Part shown: piece after piece, positions 1-7,611 of the stretch
Position numbering within the stretch: position 1 is the first letter of the stretch
How the letters are laid out: each line of letters opens with the position of its first letter
Origin: an uncultured Flavobacteriales bacterium
GTDB lineage: Bacteria > Bacteroidota > Bacteroidia > Flavobacteriales > BACL11
Reading direction: 5' to 3'
Assembly: GCA_950069165.1 (NCBI GenBank)
Contig: CATMIT010000003.1
Span: 1-40,719 of the forward strand
DNA length: 40,719 bases
Notes under the pieces: model-generated
Databases searched by the model: none
Told to the model about the DNA's origin: nothing
The model's input: the letters and a program-made list of their open reading frames with translations, nothing else
Translations under genes and position numbers: made by a program

Positions 1-443
1 TAAAAGGAGCAAGAATTTGGCAAGGAGCAACTAATTCACTTCACAAAGAAATGAAAAATGTAGGGTTTTTACGCATCCGTATTGATTGGATAGAAGCTTG
101 TTTCTCAAAAAATGAAGTGGATGAAATCTGGATTACTTTCCCGGATCCTCAATTAAAAAAAAGAAGAGGGACAAAACGCTTAACGCATCCAAATTTTCTG
201 AATAGATATAAAAACATACTTAAAAAGGAGGGACTCATTCACTTAAAAACAGATAGTCAGTTTTTACATGGTTTTACTTTGGGAGTGATTGCTGGGGAAA
301 ATCATTTTTTGGAAGACAGTACGAATGATCTATACAATGATGCGATTAAAAGAGAGCACATGGAAATCAAAACCCATTATGAGCAAATCTATTTGAATAA
401 AGGATTGCCCATTACATATTTGAGGTTTAGGCTGAATTATTAA
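1..443 (+). CDS. trmB: tRNA (guanine-N7-)-methyltransferase, 5' end outside window
   Basis: TrmB uses S-adenosylmethionine to methylate N7 of guanosine 46 in the tRNA variable loop. The frame is open from the window edge, and codons before the first internal ATG (51) already match the family (KGARIWQGA), so the gene starts upstream and its N-terminal part is missing. The family signature ITFPDPQ followed by a basic run (KKRRGTKRLTHP) is present, as is the C-terminal stretch that holds the tRNA. The stop overlaps the start of the next gene (TAATG), suggesting translational coupling. Identification is firm; the absent N-terminus is a window effect, not a defect. Confidence 0.93.
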   Translation, partial: KGARIWQGATNSLHKEMKNVGFLRIRIDWIEACFSKNEVDEIWITFPDPQLKKRRGTKRLTHPNFLNRYKNILKKEGLIHLKTDSQFLHGFTLGVIAGENHFLEDSTNDLYNDAIKREHMEIKTHYEQIYLNKGLPITYLRFRLNY

Positions 444-763
444 TGGAAGATAATTTCTTTAATAAAGTATATGAGGTCGTTAGGATAATTCCAATAGGAA
501 GAGTAACTTCCTATGGCGCTATTGGTAAATATCTTGGGAGTGCAAAGTCTGCCAGAATGGTGGGTTGGGCGCTTAATAAATGCCCCAATGATGTGCCAGC
601 ACATAGGGTTATAAATCGTAATGGTTTGCTTACAGGAAAAGCGCATTTTAATGGAATTAATCTCATGCAACAACTCTTGGAAAATGAAGGAATTGTAGTA
701 GAAGAAAATAAAGTAATTAATTTAGAAAATAATTTTTGGGACCCATCAAAAGAATTGCTTTAA
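443..763 (+). CDS. Alkyltransferase-like protein (MGMT fold, PAHR motif)
   Basis: This 106-residue protein is the DNA-binding domain of the Ada/O6-alkylguanine-DNA alkyltransferase family, with no N-terminal domain. The helix-turn-helix part (RVTSYGAIGKYLG, residues 20-32) and the arginine-finger region (SARMVGWAL, 36-44) are intact. The active-site PCHR motif reads PAHR (52-55), so the alkyl-accepting cysteine is alanine. Members without this cysteine are alkyltransferase-like proteins that bind and bend DNA at O6-alkylguanine and flag it for nucleotide excision repair rather than repairing it. That role is inferred from the family. Translation is probably coupled to trmB through TAATG. Confidence 0.88.
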   Translation: MEDNFFNKVYEVVRIIPIGRVTSYGAIGKYLGSAKSARMVGWALNKCPNDVPAHRVINRNGLLTGKAHFNGINLMQQLLENEGIVVEENKVINLENNFWDPSKELL

Positions 764-779
764 TTCAATCTAAAAAACT

Positions 780-787
780 TATCTTTG
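780..787 (+). promoter_or_regulatory. Bacteroidota-type promoter for mrp (-7 box TATCTTTG)
   Basis: TATCTTTG matches the TAnnTTTG -7 consensus of the Bacteroidota primary sigma factor. An ATTG at 754-757 lies 22 bases upstream as a possible -33 element. Transcription would start near 792, giving a leader of about a dozen bases to the ATG at 805. This favours 805 over the upstream in-frame ATG at 736, which lies inside the preceding gene. Confidence 0.55.
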
Positions 788-804
788 CATTCTTAAACTT
801 CACA

Positions 805-1926
805 ATGAAGCTTACCAAACAACAAATAGAAGAAGCCTTATCACACATTACATTGCCTAATGAGGAGAAAAATATTGTGGAAAGTGGGGCGATAAAAAAT
901 ATTCAAATTTTCGGAACTGATGTGGAGTTGGATGTAGAGATAAAGAATCCTACTTTGCAATACAAGAAAAAAGTGGAAGTGGATTGTATGAAAGCAATAC
1001 ACGATTATGCCTATGAAAAATCTGCTGTAAAAATAAATTTGATTATCAACGCTCCTGAAAAGGTAACGCAAATAAAAGGAAATCCTATTCCTAATGTTAA
1101 AAATATCATTGCCGTATCTTCAGGTAAAGGTGGGGTAGGCAAATCAACCATTGCCGCAAACTTGGCTGTAGGATTAACCCAGCTTGGCAATAAAGTTGGG
1201 GTAGTTGATGCAGATATTTACGGTCCATCTATGCCCATGATGTTTGATTTGGAAGGGGCTGTTCCGCAAGGAATAGATGTAGACGGTAAAACAAAAATGA
1301 AACCTCTTGAAAGTTATGGAGTAAAATTGCTTTCTATTGGCTTTTTCGCACAAAGCCAGCAAGCAGTAGTTTGGAGAGGCCCCATGGCATCAAAAGCATT
1401 AAACCAACTTATTTGGGATGCACACTGGGGAGAGCTGGATTACTTAATTATTGATTTGCCACCAGGAACAGGAGATATTCATTTATCTTTGGTACAGTCT
1501 ATTCCTTTAACTGGGGCTATTGTAGTTAGCACCCCTCAACCCATTGCTTTGGCTGATGCCAGAAAAGGGGTGAATATGTTCCAAATGGAAAGTATTAATG
1601 TACCAGTTCTTGGAATTATTGAAAATATGGCTTATTTCTCTCCTTTGGACATGCCTAATAAAAAATATTATATCTTTGGAAAAGAAGGGGCAAAAGAATT
1701 GGCAGAGCAATTGAATATCGAATTATTGGCAGAAATCCCAATTGTGCAATCGGTAAGAGAGGCCGCAGATGCTGGCAGACCCGCTATTTTGCAAATCGAC
1801 AGTCCAATTGCAAAATCATTTCTAACTTTGGCAAAAAATGTAGTTGCAATGATTGATAAAAGAAATACCAAAATAAAACCAACCCAGGCCGTAAAAACAA
1901 CTCATTCAAGGGGTTGTTCAAATTAA
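805..1926 (+). CDS. mrp: Mrp/ApbC-type P-loop ATPase, iron-sulfur carrier
   Basis: Mrp proteins are cytoplasmic dimeric ATPases thought to hold and deliver Fe-S clusters. The 373-residue product has an N-terminal MIP18/DUF59 domain (about 1-85) followed by a deviant Walker A motif GKGGVGKST (107-115), then a Walker B-like region (LIIDLPPGTGD). The cysteine pair that bridges a cluster in classical ApbC/Nbp35 is not at its usual place: the segment after ENMAYF reads SPLDMPNKKYY. The start at 805 is chosen because a -7 box lies at 780-787 and because starting at 736 would add 23 residues unlike the family and overlap the previous gene. The NifU-domain gene follows after 10 bases, consistent with a shared role in cluster delivery. 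Confidence 0.92.
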   Translation: MKLTKQQIEEALSHITLPNEEKNIVESGAIKNIQIFGTDVELDVEIKNPTLQYKKKVEVDCMKAIHDYAYEKSAVKINLIINAPEKVTQIKGNPIPNVKNIIAVSSGKGGVGKSTIAANLAVGLTQLGNKVGVVDADIYGPSMPMMFDLEGAVPQGIDVDGKTKMKPLESYGVKLLSIGFFAQSQQAVVWRGPMASKALNQLIWDAHWGELDYLIIDLPPGTGDIHLSLVQSIPLTGAIVVSTPQPIALADARKGVNMFQMESINVPVLGIIENMAYFSPLDMPNKKYYIFGKEGAKELAEQLNIELLAEIPIVQSVREAADAGRPAILQIDSPIAKSFLTLAKNVVAMIDKRNTKIKPTQAVKTTHSRGCSN

Positions 1927-1936
1927 AAAGAAAATT

Positions 1937-2191
1937 ATGGGAATAATTACAGACAGGGAACTACTTAGTAAAATTGAAGGAGCATTGGATGAGATTCGGC
2001 CTTACCTTGAGGCAGATGAAGGGGATATTAAACTAATTGAAGTGACAGATGATATGGTGGTTAAAGTAAAACTTATGGGAGCTTGTAGTAGTTGTAATGT
2101 GAGTATGATGACCATGAAATCAGGGGTGGAACAAGCCATCAAAAGGGCTGTGCCAGAAATAAAAGAGGTAATAGACATTACTTCTTTATAA
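1937..2191 (+). CDS. NifU-like C-terminal domain protein (Fe-S scaffold or carrier)
   Basis: The product is 84 residues and consists only of the NifU C-terminal domain. The motif GACSSC places the two cluster-ligating cysteines at C50 and C53. Such proteins bind a [4Fe-4S] cluster as dimers and pass it to apo-proteins. It starts 10 bases after mrp and is probably cotranscribed with it. It ends two bases before the convergent nadE stop, and no hairpin terminator separates them. The family is clear; whether it acts as scaffold or carrier cannot be told from sequence. Confidence 0.9.
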   Translation: MGIITDRELLSKIEGALDEIRPYLEADEGDIKLIEVTDDMVVKVKLMGACSSCNVSMMTMKSGVEQAIKRAVPEIKEVIDITSL

Positions 2192-2193
2192 TT

Positions 2194-3009
2194 TTACTTC
2201 AATTCTTCTGGAATAGTACAAACCGGAATTTCCTTCATTTTATGCAAATTTACTTTTCTTAAATGTCTGTAAATTTTCAACACTTCCTTTTCTCTTTCCG
2301 ACAAACCATTTTCTTCTAATGAAAAATCCATAGCCCATTCCAGTTCTGGATAAGTAGCTCCAATTTGCTCTTCATCTGTTCTGTTGTCATTCCATAAGCC
2401 ATCCGTTGGAGCTGCAGTTTGTATGGCTTCAATAATAGTTAACTGTTTACCCAATGTAAAAATTTCCGATTTTGTTAAATCGGCAAGGGGGCTCAAATCA
2501 ACCCCACCATCTCCATTTTTTGTAAAAAATCCAATTCCAAAATCCTCAACTTTATTACCCGTACCAAGCACCAAATAGTTATTCAACTGAGCAAAATAAT
2601 AAAGGGTAGTCATTCTGATTCTGGCGCGAGTATTGATAAGGGCTCTCTCGGAAGTTTCTTCTGTTTTACTTTTAGGCAATAGCGCTATAAAAGAATCAAA
2701 AAGTGGAGTGAGGTTTATTTCCATTGCACTTACATTAGCATAGTCGTTTTTCAGCCATTTTAAATGATTGATTGCTCTTTCTACTTGTGTGGCACTTTGG
2801 TGTATTGGCATTTCAATACAAAGTAAAGGGAGTTCGGTTTTTGCACCCAATACAGAAGCTACGGCAGAATCAATTCCTCCCGAAATACCAATTACAAATC
2901 CTTTTGTTTTCGATAAGTTAGAATATTGTTTGAGCCAGCTAACAATATGTTTGATTATTTTTTCTTCTTGCACAAAATATGTTTTCGCAAAAGTAATTAT
3001 TGTTTTCAT
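2194..3009 (-). CDS. nadE: NH3-dependent NAD+ synthetase
   Basis: NadE amidates deamido-NAD+ to NAD+ using ATP and ammonia, the last step of NAD synthesis. The PP-loop signature SGGIDSA is at residues 43-49 of the 271-residue form. There is no glutaminase (nitrilase) domain, so free ammonia or a partner must supply nitrogen. The ATG at 3009 is preferred over the first ATG of the open frame (3120), which would add 37 residues unlike the family and run through the divergent gldB start. Adjacency of nadE to gldB-gldC is familiar in flavobacteria. Confidence 0.93.
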   Translation of the reverse strand: MKTIITFAKTYFVQEEKIIKHIVSWLKQYSNLSKTKGFVIGISGGIDSAVASVLGAKTELPLLCIEMPIHQSATQVERAINHLKWLKNDYANVSAMEINLTPLFDSFIALLPKSKTEETSERALINTRARIRMTTLYYFAQLNNYLVLGTGNKVEDFGIGFFTKNGDGGVDLSPLADLTKSEIFTLGKQLTIIEAIQTAAPTDGLWNDNRTDEEQIGATYPELEWAMDFSLEENGLSEREKEVLKIYRHLRKVNLHKMKEIPVCTIPEELK

Positions 3010-3027
3010 TAAAACTAAATAGATTCT

Positions 3028-3035
3028 TAATTTTG
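3028..3035 (+). promoter_or_regulatory. -7 box TAATTTTG for gldB
   Basis: TAATTTTG matches TAnnTTTG and lies only five bases before the gldB GTG at 3041. The start codon would therefore fall at or next to the transcription start. The -33 region falls inside the nadE 5' end, since only 31 bases separate the two divergent start codons. Confidence 0.5.
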
Positions 3036-3040
3036 CAAAT

Positions 3041-4039
3041 GTGAAAGTATCCAAATTATTTTTCTTATTTCTTGTTGTAGTCCTTTGTGTTTTTGTTTTC
3101 AGAAACAACAAGTCTGACACTGCAAAAACGAAAGCAATAAAAATTTATCGATTTGAGCAAACTCTTTTTACAACCGATAGCATTAAAATTAAGGATGATA
3201 TTCTGGAATGGGAAACAGAGCTTGGTTCTTTTTTCGAGAGTTTTAATCAGGAAATTTTAAGAACAAATTCCCAAAGCGCAGGATATAGAGATGAAATTTT
3301 ATCATTTGTTTACCATCCAGACATGAGAGAGGCATACGATACGCTAATGAAAAAATATCCGAATGTAGATTTTTTGGAAAGGGATTTAGCAGATGCTTTT
3401 GACAGATACAAACATCATTTTCCTGAAAGAAAAGCACCAAGAGTCATTACTTATTTTACTGGTTTCAACTTTGGAGTGGTTACAAATGACAGTATTCTCG
3501 CTATTGGCTTGGATTATTTTCTGGGTAAAGACTGCTGTTTTTACAAGCGACTAAGTTTCCCAGAATACATGCGTTTTAAAAATCAGAAAAAATTTATTTT
3601 GCCTTACTGCTTTGAGGCAATTGCTAATAATGAGTTTGGGGCCTTTGATAGGGGAAATGACTTTTTATCTCAGATGATTTATAAAGGGAAAATCATGTAT
3701 TTTTTGGATGTAATGTTACCTCAGCTCCCGAAAGCCGATAAACTCAGATTTAGCAAAAAACAAATTGCTTGGTGTGAGGATAATGAGCAATCTATTTGGG
3801 CTTATTTTATTCAAAACGACATTCTTTTTTCTACCGATATAAAGCAGTATAATAGTTACATCAACTATTCGCCTTTTGCAAAAGGAATGTCAAACAAATC
3901 TCCAGGAAGAATTGCCTATTGGCTAGGATGGAAAATTGTGAACGAATATATGGAAAACAATACGAGCGTTACTTTAATAGAATTAATGCAAAACACAAAG
4001 CCCCAAGAAATTTTACAACAATCGGGCTACAAACCTTAA
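3041..4039 (+). CDS. gldB: Gliding motility protein GldB
   Basis: GldB is an envelope lipoprotein required for gliding in Flavobacterium; its biochemical role is not settled. The C-terminal half carries family-like segments (ADKLRFSKKQIAWCEDNE, and GRIAYWLGWKIVNEYM near residue 300). The first 20 residues are strongly hydrophobic with a cysteine at 16 preceded by VVL, a poor lipobox because the -1 residue is leucine. Lipidation is thus likely from the family but not well shown here. The only start that retains the signal is GTG at 3041; the next methionine is far downstream. gldC follows after six bases, so the pair form an operon. Confidence 0.88.
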   Translation: MKVSKLFFLFLVVVLCVFVFRNNKSDTAKTKAIKIYRFEQTLFTTDSIKIKDDILEWETELGSFFESFNQEILRTNSQSAGYRDEILSFVYHPDMREAYDTLMKKYPNVDFLERDLADAFDRYKHHFPERKAPRVITYFTGFNFGVVTNDSILAIGLDYFLGKDCCFYKRLSFPEYMRFKNQKKFILPYCFEAIANNEFGAFDRGNDFLSQMIYKGKIMYFLDVMLPQLPKADKLRFSKKQIAWCEDNEQSIWAYFIQNDILFSTDIKQYNSYINYSPFAKGMSNKSPGRIAYWLGWKIVNEYMENNTSVTLIELMQNTKPQEILQQSGYKP

Positions 4040-4045
4040 AGAATA

Positions 4046-4384
4046 ATGATGAAAAAATCAAAAATTAGTTTTGAAATTGAGCTAAACGAAAACAACATTC
4101 CGCAAAATATTCAGATGAGCAGTACAGATGGACAGCTAAAAAAGGTAGAGGTAAAATCTTTTTTAATTTCGGCTTGGGATAAAAAAACAAATGAAACTTT
4201 ACGAATTGATCTTTGGACAAAGGACATGATGGTAAGTGAGATGCTGATTATGTATCATCAAACGCTACTCTCAATGGCAAGTTCACTAGAAAAAGCCACT
4301 AATGAAACCAATCTAGCAGATGCGCTAAGAGATTATTGTGCATTTTTTGGGGAGCAGTCAGGAATAATAAAAGCTAAGAAGTAA
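4046..4384 (+). CDS. gldC: Gliding motility protein GldC
   Basis: GldC is a small cytoplasmic protein that supports gliding in Flavobacterium and is almost always encoded after gldB. The 112-residue product has no signal peptide or membrane segment. Family-like stretches include KSFLISAWDKKTNETLRIDL and WTKDMMVSEMLIMYHQTLLS. Two adjacent ATG codons (4046 and 4049) could serve as start. Its last 11 bases overlap the 3' end of the convergent engB gene, with no room for a terminator between them. Confidence 0.9.
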   Translation: MMKKSKISFEIELNENNIPQNIQMSSTDGQLKKVEVKSFLISAWDKKTNETLRIDLWTKDMMVSEMLIMYHQTLLSMASSLEKATNETNLADALRDYCAFFGEQSGIIKAKK

Positions 4385-4979
4385 AAAGAAGATTCGTATT
4401 TTCAATAAAGTCAAGAATTTCCTTACTTCCTTTTCTTTTAGGCACTGACGCGAAAAAAGTTTGAGGTATCTCTTCCCATTGTTTTAGCATCTCAGTTTTG
4501 TAATTTTCTATATTTTTTTTAAGTGCAGTCTTGCCTAATTTATCAATTTTTGTAAAAATCATAAGAAAGGGTATTTGCTTTTCGCCCAACCACTTCATAA
4601 ATTCCAAATCAATTTTTTGGGGCTTGTGTCTGCAATCCAAAAGCACAAACAGGCACATTAAATTCTCCCTATATTCCAGATAATTAAAAATAATTTTTTG
4701 AAATTCTTGCTTTTGTGTTTTAGAAACGGTAGCATAGCCATAACCAGGTAAATCCACCAAATACCACTCTTTATTTATTAAAAAATGATTGATAAGTTGT
4801 GTTTTCCCGGGCTTTCTTGAAATTTTAGCAAGGTGTTTTTTATTTGTAATGAGATTAATAATGGACGACTTGCCAACATTTGATCTGCCAATAAAAGCAT
4901 ATTCTGGCATATTTGCTTTTGGGCAATGGGTATAATCCGTATTACTGATAATAAAATCGGCACTTTTTATCTGCATCAC
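4374..4979 (-). CDS. engB: Ribosome biogenesis GTPase EngB/YsxC (YihA)
   Basis: EngB is an essential TRAFAC GTPase that helps assemble the large ribosomal subunit. In the 201-residue product the G1 loop GRSNVGKSS is at 31-39, G3 DLPGYG at 76-81 and G4 TKID at 143-146; the length is typical. Starts at 4979 or 4976 (two consecutive ATGs) are equally possible. It lies six bases downstream of the alpha/beta hydrolase gene on the same strand, so the two are probably cotranscribed. The order gldC-engB-hydrolase-mraZ resembles other flavobacteria. Confidence 0.94.
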   Translation of the reverse strand: MMQIKSADFIISNTDYTHCPKANMPEYAFIGRSNVGKSSIINLITNKKHLAKISRKPGKTQLINHFLINKEWYLVDLPGYGYATVSKTQKQEFQKIIFNYLEYRENLMCLFVLLDCRHKPQKIDLEFMKWLGEKQIPFLMIFTKIDKLGKTALKKNIENYKTEMLKQWEEIPQTFFASVPKRKGSKEILDFIENTNLLFTS

Positions 4980-4985
4980 AAAATT

Positions 4986-5744
4986 TTAGAAATGATTACC
5001 CATCCAATCAATGGTAATTTCGCTAAACTTTTCAGGGTGCTCCCACATTGGCGAATGCCCACATTTGTCAATCCAGAAAAGTTCGGAATTAGGGAAAAGA
5101 CTATGAAATTCCTCAGCAACATGTGGGGGGGTTACCTTGTCTTGCTTTCCCCAAATAAGGCAAACAGGCATTTTAAAGTTAGGGATATCTTCAGCCATAT
5201 TGTGTCGTATTGCCGATTTTGCAAAAGCAAGTAATCGGATTACGGAATCTCTTTTATTTGCTATATCAAATACTTTATCTACCAATTCTTTAGTAGCAGT
5301 TTTCGGATCATAAAACACTTCTTCTGTTTTTATTCTTATATACTCATAATCACCTCTTCTAGGAAATGAATCCCCCATTGCTTTTTCGTACAAACCAGAA
5401 CTCCCTGTTAGCACCATACCCTCTACCTTTTCTGGATATTTTTTAGAAAAAACAAGGGCAATATGTCCTCCCAGTGAATTTCCAACTAGTACGGCTTTCT
5501 TTAATTTCTTGTGATTCATAAAATCATTAAGATATTCTGCCAAATACTTTATAGAAGTTTTCAGCAAGGGGACTTTAAAAAGTTTTAAATCAGGAGCAAG
5601 AACTTTAAATCCGGCATCAGCTACTACATCTACCATAGTTCCAAAATTATCTACCCCGCCCATAAGACCGTGTAATAAAATTAGAGGGACTCCTTCCCCT
5701 TTTTCAATATATGTGAATTCACCTTCTTTTTTTATCATCTTCAA
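4986..5744 (-). CDS. Alpha/beta-fold hydrolase, substrate unknown
   Basis: This 252-residue cytoplasmic hydrolase has the full catalytic set of the alpha/beta fold. The oxyanion segment is HG at 25-26, the nucleophile elbow GNSLGG gives S90, the acid D202 lies in WGKQDK, and the base H230 lies in CGHSPMWEHP. The fold places it among esterases and related enzymes, but nothing fixes the substrate. It is transcribed away from mraZ. The gene next to mraZ in many Bacteroidota is of this type, which hints at a wall or envelope link without proving it. ATG at 5744 or 5738 could be the start. Confidence 0.85.
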   Translation of the reverse strand: MKMIKKEGEFTYIEKGEGVPLILLHGLMGGVDNFGTMVDVVADAGFKVLAPDLKLFKVPLLKTSIKYLAEYLNDFMNHKKLKKAVLVGNSLGGHIALVFSKKYPEKVEGMVLTGSSGLYEKAMGDSFPRRGDYEYIRIKTEEVFYDPKTATKELVDKVFDIANKRDSVIRLLAFAKSAIRHNMAEDIPNFKMPVCLIWGKQDKVTPPHVAEEFHSLFPNSELFWIDKCGHSPMWEHPEKFSEITIDWMGNHF

Positions 5745-5855
5745 TATTTTTCAACAGTTGCAAAGTAAAGAAATTTTATTTGATAGGAGTATTGAATATT
5801 TATTCTTCTGAATACCATTTGAGAAACAGAGAAAATGGATAAAGTTTTCAACAAA

Positions 5856-5880
5856 GTGGTAAAATGTGGTAAAATGTGGG
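5856..5880 (+). promoter_or_regulatory. Putative MraZ operator: three GTGG boxes at 10-bp spacing
   Basis: GTGGT, GTGGT and GTGGG occur at 5856, 5866 and 5876, exactly one helical turn apart, with near-identical AAAAT spacers. MraZ in E. coli and mycoplasmas binds direct repeats with a TGGGN or GTGG core spaced by about ten bases just before its own gene, so this is the expected self-control site. The last box lies about ten bases before a -7-like sequence at 5891, so a bound MraZ ring would cover the -33 region and repress. Confidence 0.75.
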
Positions 5881-5890
5881 GCATTTATAA

Positions 5891-5898
5891 TATATTTA
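5891..5898 (+). promoter_or_regulatory. Probable dcw cluster promoter (-7 box TATATTTA)
   Basis: TATATTTA differs from TAnnTTTG only in the last base. It lies 19 bases before the mraZ GTG at 5918 and directly after the GTGG repeats, so transcription would start near 5903. This is the only promoter candidate noticed ahead of the cluster. Confidence 0.45.
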
Positions 5899-5917
5899 CA
5901 CCCATTAAAAAAGAAAA

Positions 5918-6397
5918 GTGATTAATCTGATAGGAACATATGAATGTAAGTCTGATGCAAAAGGTCGTATCATGCTTCCCTCCGCTCTAAAAAAACAATT
6001 ATCTCCTGTGATGCAAGATGGTTTTGTAATAAAAAGAAGCGTTTTTAATAATTGCTTGGAGATGTATCCAATGAAAGAATGGAATACAATGGCAGCACAG
6101 GTGAATCAATTAAATCGGTTTATAAAGAAGAATATTGATTTTATACGCTCGTATATGTCAGGATTAAAAATAGTAGAAGCAGATGGAAATGGTAGAATAC
6201 TTATCCCAAAAAACCTAATTGTTTTTGCTGGAATTGACAAGGAAATTGTGCTAACTGCATCCGTAAATGTCATTGAGATTTGGGATAAGCAGCAGTATGA
6301 AGACACCATAAAATCAACATTGAAAGACTTTGGAAAATTAGCGGAAGAAGTAATGGGGAATCAGTCACATGTAAAGAGGGAGGATGATGTATCATGA
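5918..6397 (+). CDS. mraZ: Transcriptional regulator MraZ
   Basis: MraZ is a ring-forming DNA-binding protein that controls the division and cell wall cluster it heads. The 159-residue product has the two expected AbrB-like halves, each with its signature loop: DAKGRIMLP at 13-21 and DGNGRILIP at 89-97. It starts with GTG at 5918, which gives the family-typical beginning (a few residues before GTYECK). The three GTGG repeats 38-62 bases upstream are the likely autoregulatory operator. Its end overlaps rsmH by 14 bases. Confidence 0.95.
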   Translation: MINLIGTYECKSDAKGRIMLPSALKKQLSPVMQDGFVIKRSVFNNCLEMYPMKEWNTMAAQVNQLNRFIKKNIDFIRSYMSGLKIVEADGNGRILIPKNLIVFAGIDKEIVLTASVNVIEIWDKQQYEDTIKSTLKDFGKLAEEVMGNQSHVKREDDVS

Positions 6398-7280
6398 GCC
6401 GGTTTTACTAAGTGAGAGTGTGGAGGGGCTTAGTATAAATCCCAACGGAATTTATATAGATGTAACATTTGGTGGGGGTGGACATTCGAGAGAAATTTTA
6501 AAAAATATTAGCACAGGGAAGTTGTATGCTTTTGATCAAGATACAGATGCTAACAATAATATTTTAGAAAATAATAATTTCAAATTATTGAATACTAATT
6601 TCAGAAACATTAAAAACTTTTTAAGATTGGAAGGGGTAAATAAAATTGATGGATTGTTGGCGGACTTAGGTGTTTCTTCTCATCAATTTGATATTTCAGA
6701 AAGAGGATTCTCCACTCGATTTTCAGGACCATTGGATATGCGTATGAATCTCAATTCTGAATTGGATGCCAAGCATATCATTAATAATTATTCAGAAGAA
6801 GATTTAGCAAAAGTATTTTTCGAATATGGTGAACTTAGAGAATCAAGAAAAATTGCCAAAACCATTGTTACAGCTAGAAAGGAAAAACAGATTCTAACCA
6901 CTAATCAGCTTTTAGATTGCATGCAGCATTTAACCATTGAGAGAAAAAGAAATCAGTTTTTTTCAAGGGTTTTTCAATCCATACGAATTGAGGTAAATGA
7001 TGAAATAGGAGCATTAAAAGCAATGCTAAATGCAGCAACTGACTTATTAAAAGTTGGCGGTAGATTATCGGTAATCTCCTACCATTCATTGGAAGATAGA
7101 TTGGTAAAGAATTTGGTAAAAAAAGGAAATATAGAAGGAAATCTGCAAAAAGATTTTTACGGAAATCCTTTCAAGAAATTTAAAGAAATCAGTAAAAAAG
7201 TAATTATTCCTTCTGAAAAGGAAATAAAAAACAACCCAAGAGCAAGAAGTGCAAAGCTAAGGATTGCTGAAAAAATATAG
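6384..7280 (+). CDS. rsmH: 16S rRNA (cytosine-1402-N4)-methyltransferase
   Basis: RsmH (MraW) methylates N4 of C1402 in 16S rRNA using S-adenosylmethionine and is nearly always the second gene of the division cluster. The product is 298 residues. The N-terminal HEPVLL segment and the SAM-binding loop FGGGGH (29-34) are intact, as are LLADLGVSSHQFD and the C-terminal VISYHSLEDR and NPRARSAKLR signatures. Either of two tandem ATGs (6384, 6387) may be the start; both overlap the mraZ 3' end. ftsL follows after a single base. Confidence 0.96.
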   Translation: MMYHEPVLLSESVEGLSINPNGIYIDVTFGGGGHSREILKNISTGKLYAFDQDTDANNNILENNNFKLLNTNFRNIKNFLRLEGVNKIDGLLADLGVSSHQFDISERGFSTRFSGPLDMRMNLNSELDAKHIINNYSEEDLAKVFFEYGELRESRKIAKTIVTARKEKQILTTNQLLDCMQHLTIERKRNQFFSRVFQSIRIEVNDEIGALKAMLNAATDLLKVGGRLSVISYHSLEDRLVKNLVKKGNIEGNLQKDFYGNPFKKFKEISKKVIIPSEKEIKNNPRARSAKLRIAEKI

Positions 7281-7281
7281 A

Positions 7282-7611
7282 ATGAGAAGTAAAAAAGCGC
7301 AAGAGCAAAATATTATTACCCAAATAATTAGAGGAGATTTTCTTTCTAAGAAGGAGAATCAGGAACACCTACCATTCATCCTATTTGTTGTGCTTTTAAT
7401 CATCATCAATATTACCCTTTACTACAATGCTGAGCATCTCGCCCGAAATATTGATAAAGCAGAAAAAGAGTTATATGAATTGCGAGTGGAATACATTACT
7501 ACAAAGTCGGAATTGATGGGTAAATACAAAAGATCAACAATTGAAAATACAGTGGTAAGTATGGGTTTAAAATCATCACTAATAGCTCCAAAAATTATTG
7601 AAGAAAACTAA
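7282..7611 (+). CDS. ftsL: FtsL-like cell division protein
   Basis: FtsL forms a complex with FtsQ and FtsB that recruits and activates the FtsW-FtsI synthase at midcell. This 109-residue protein has the right shape: a basic cytoplasmic N-terminus, one membrane segment at about 31-49, then a predicted periplasmic coiled coil (about 50-80, EHLARNIDKAEKELYELRVE). It resembles the separate Bacteroidota FtsL-like family more than E. coli FtsL, so the name rests on topology and position between rsmH and ftsI. ATG 7282 is chosen over an in-frame TTG at 7264 that lies inside rsmH. Its stop overlaps the ftsI start (TAATG). Confidence 0.85.
   Translation: MRSKKAQEQNIITQIIRGDFLSKKENQEHLPFILFVVLLIIINITLYYNAEHLARNIDKAEKELYELRVEYITTKSELMGKYKRSTIENTVVSMGLKSSLIAPKIIEEN

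Noticed and set aside
736..804. An N-terminal extension of Mrp from ATG 736
   Set aside because: It lies within the preceding gene in another frame and upstream of a good -7 box at 780; the family begins at the ATG at 805.
2194..3120. A longer NadE starting at 3120
   Set aside because: The extra 37 residues do not resemble the family and would overlap the divergent gldB start and its promoter.
4926..5234. A plus-strand ORF of about 100 codons opposite the engB/hydrolase junction
   Set aside because: It is antisense to the hydrolase C-terminus, which has an intact catalytic histidine region, and its product resembles no protein.
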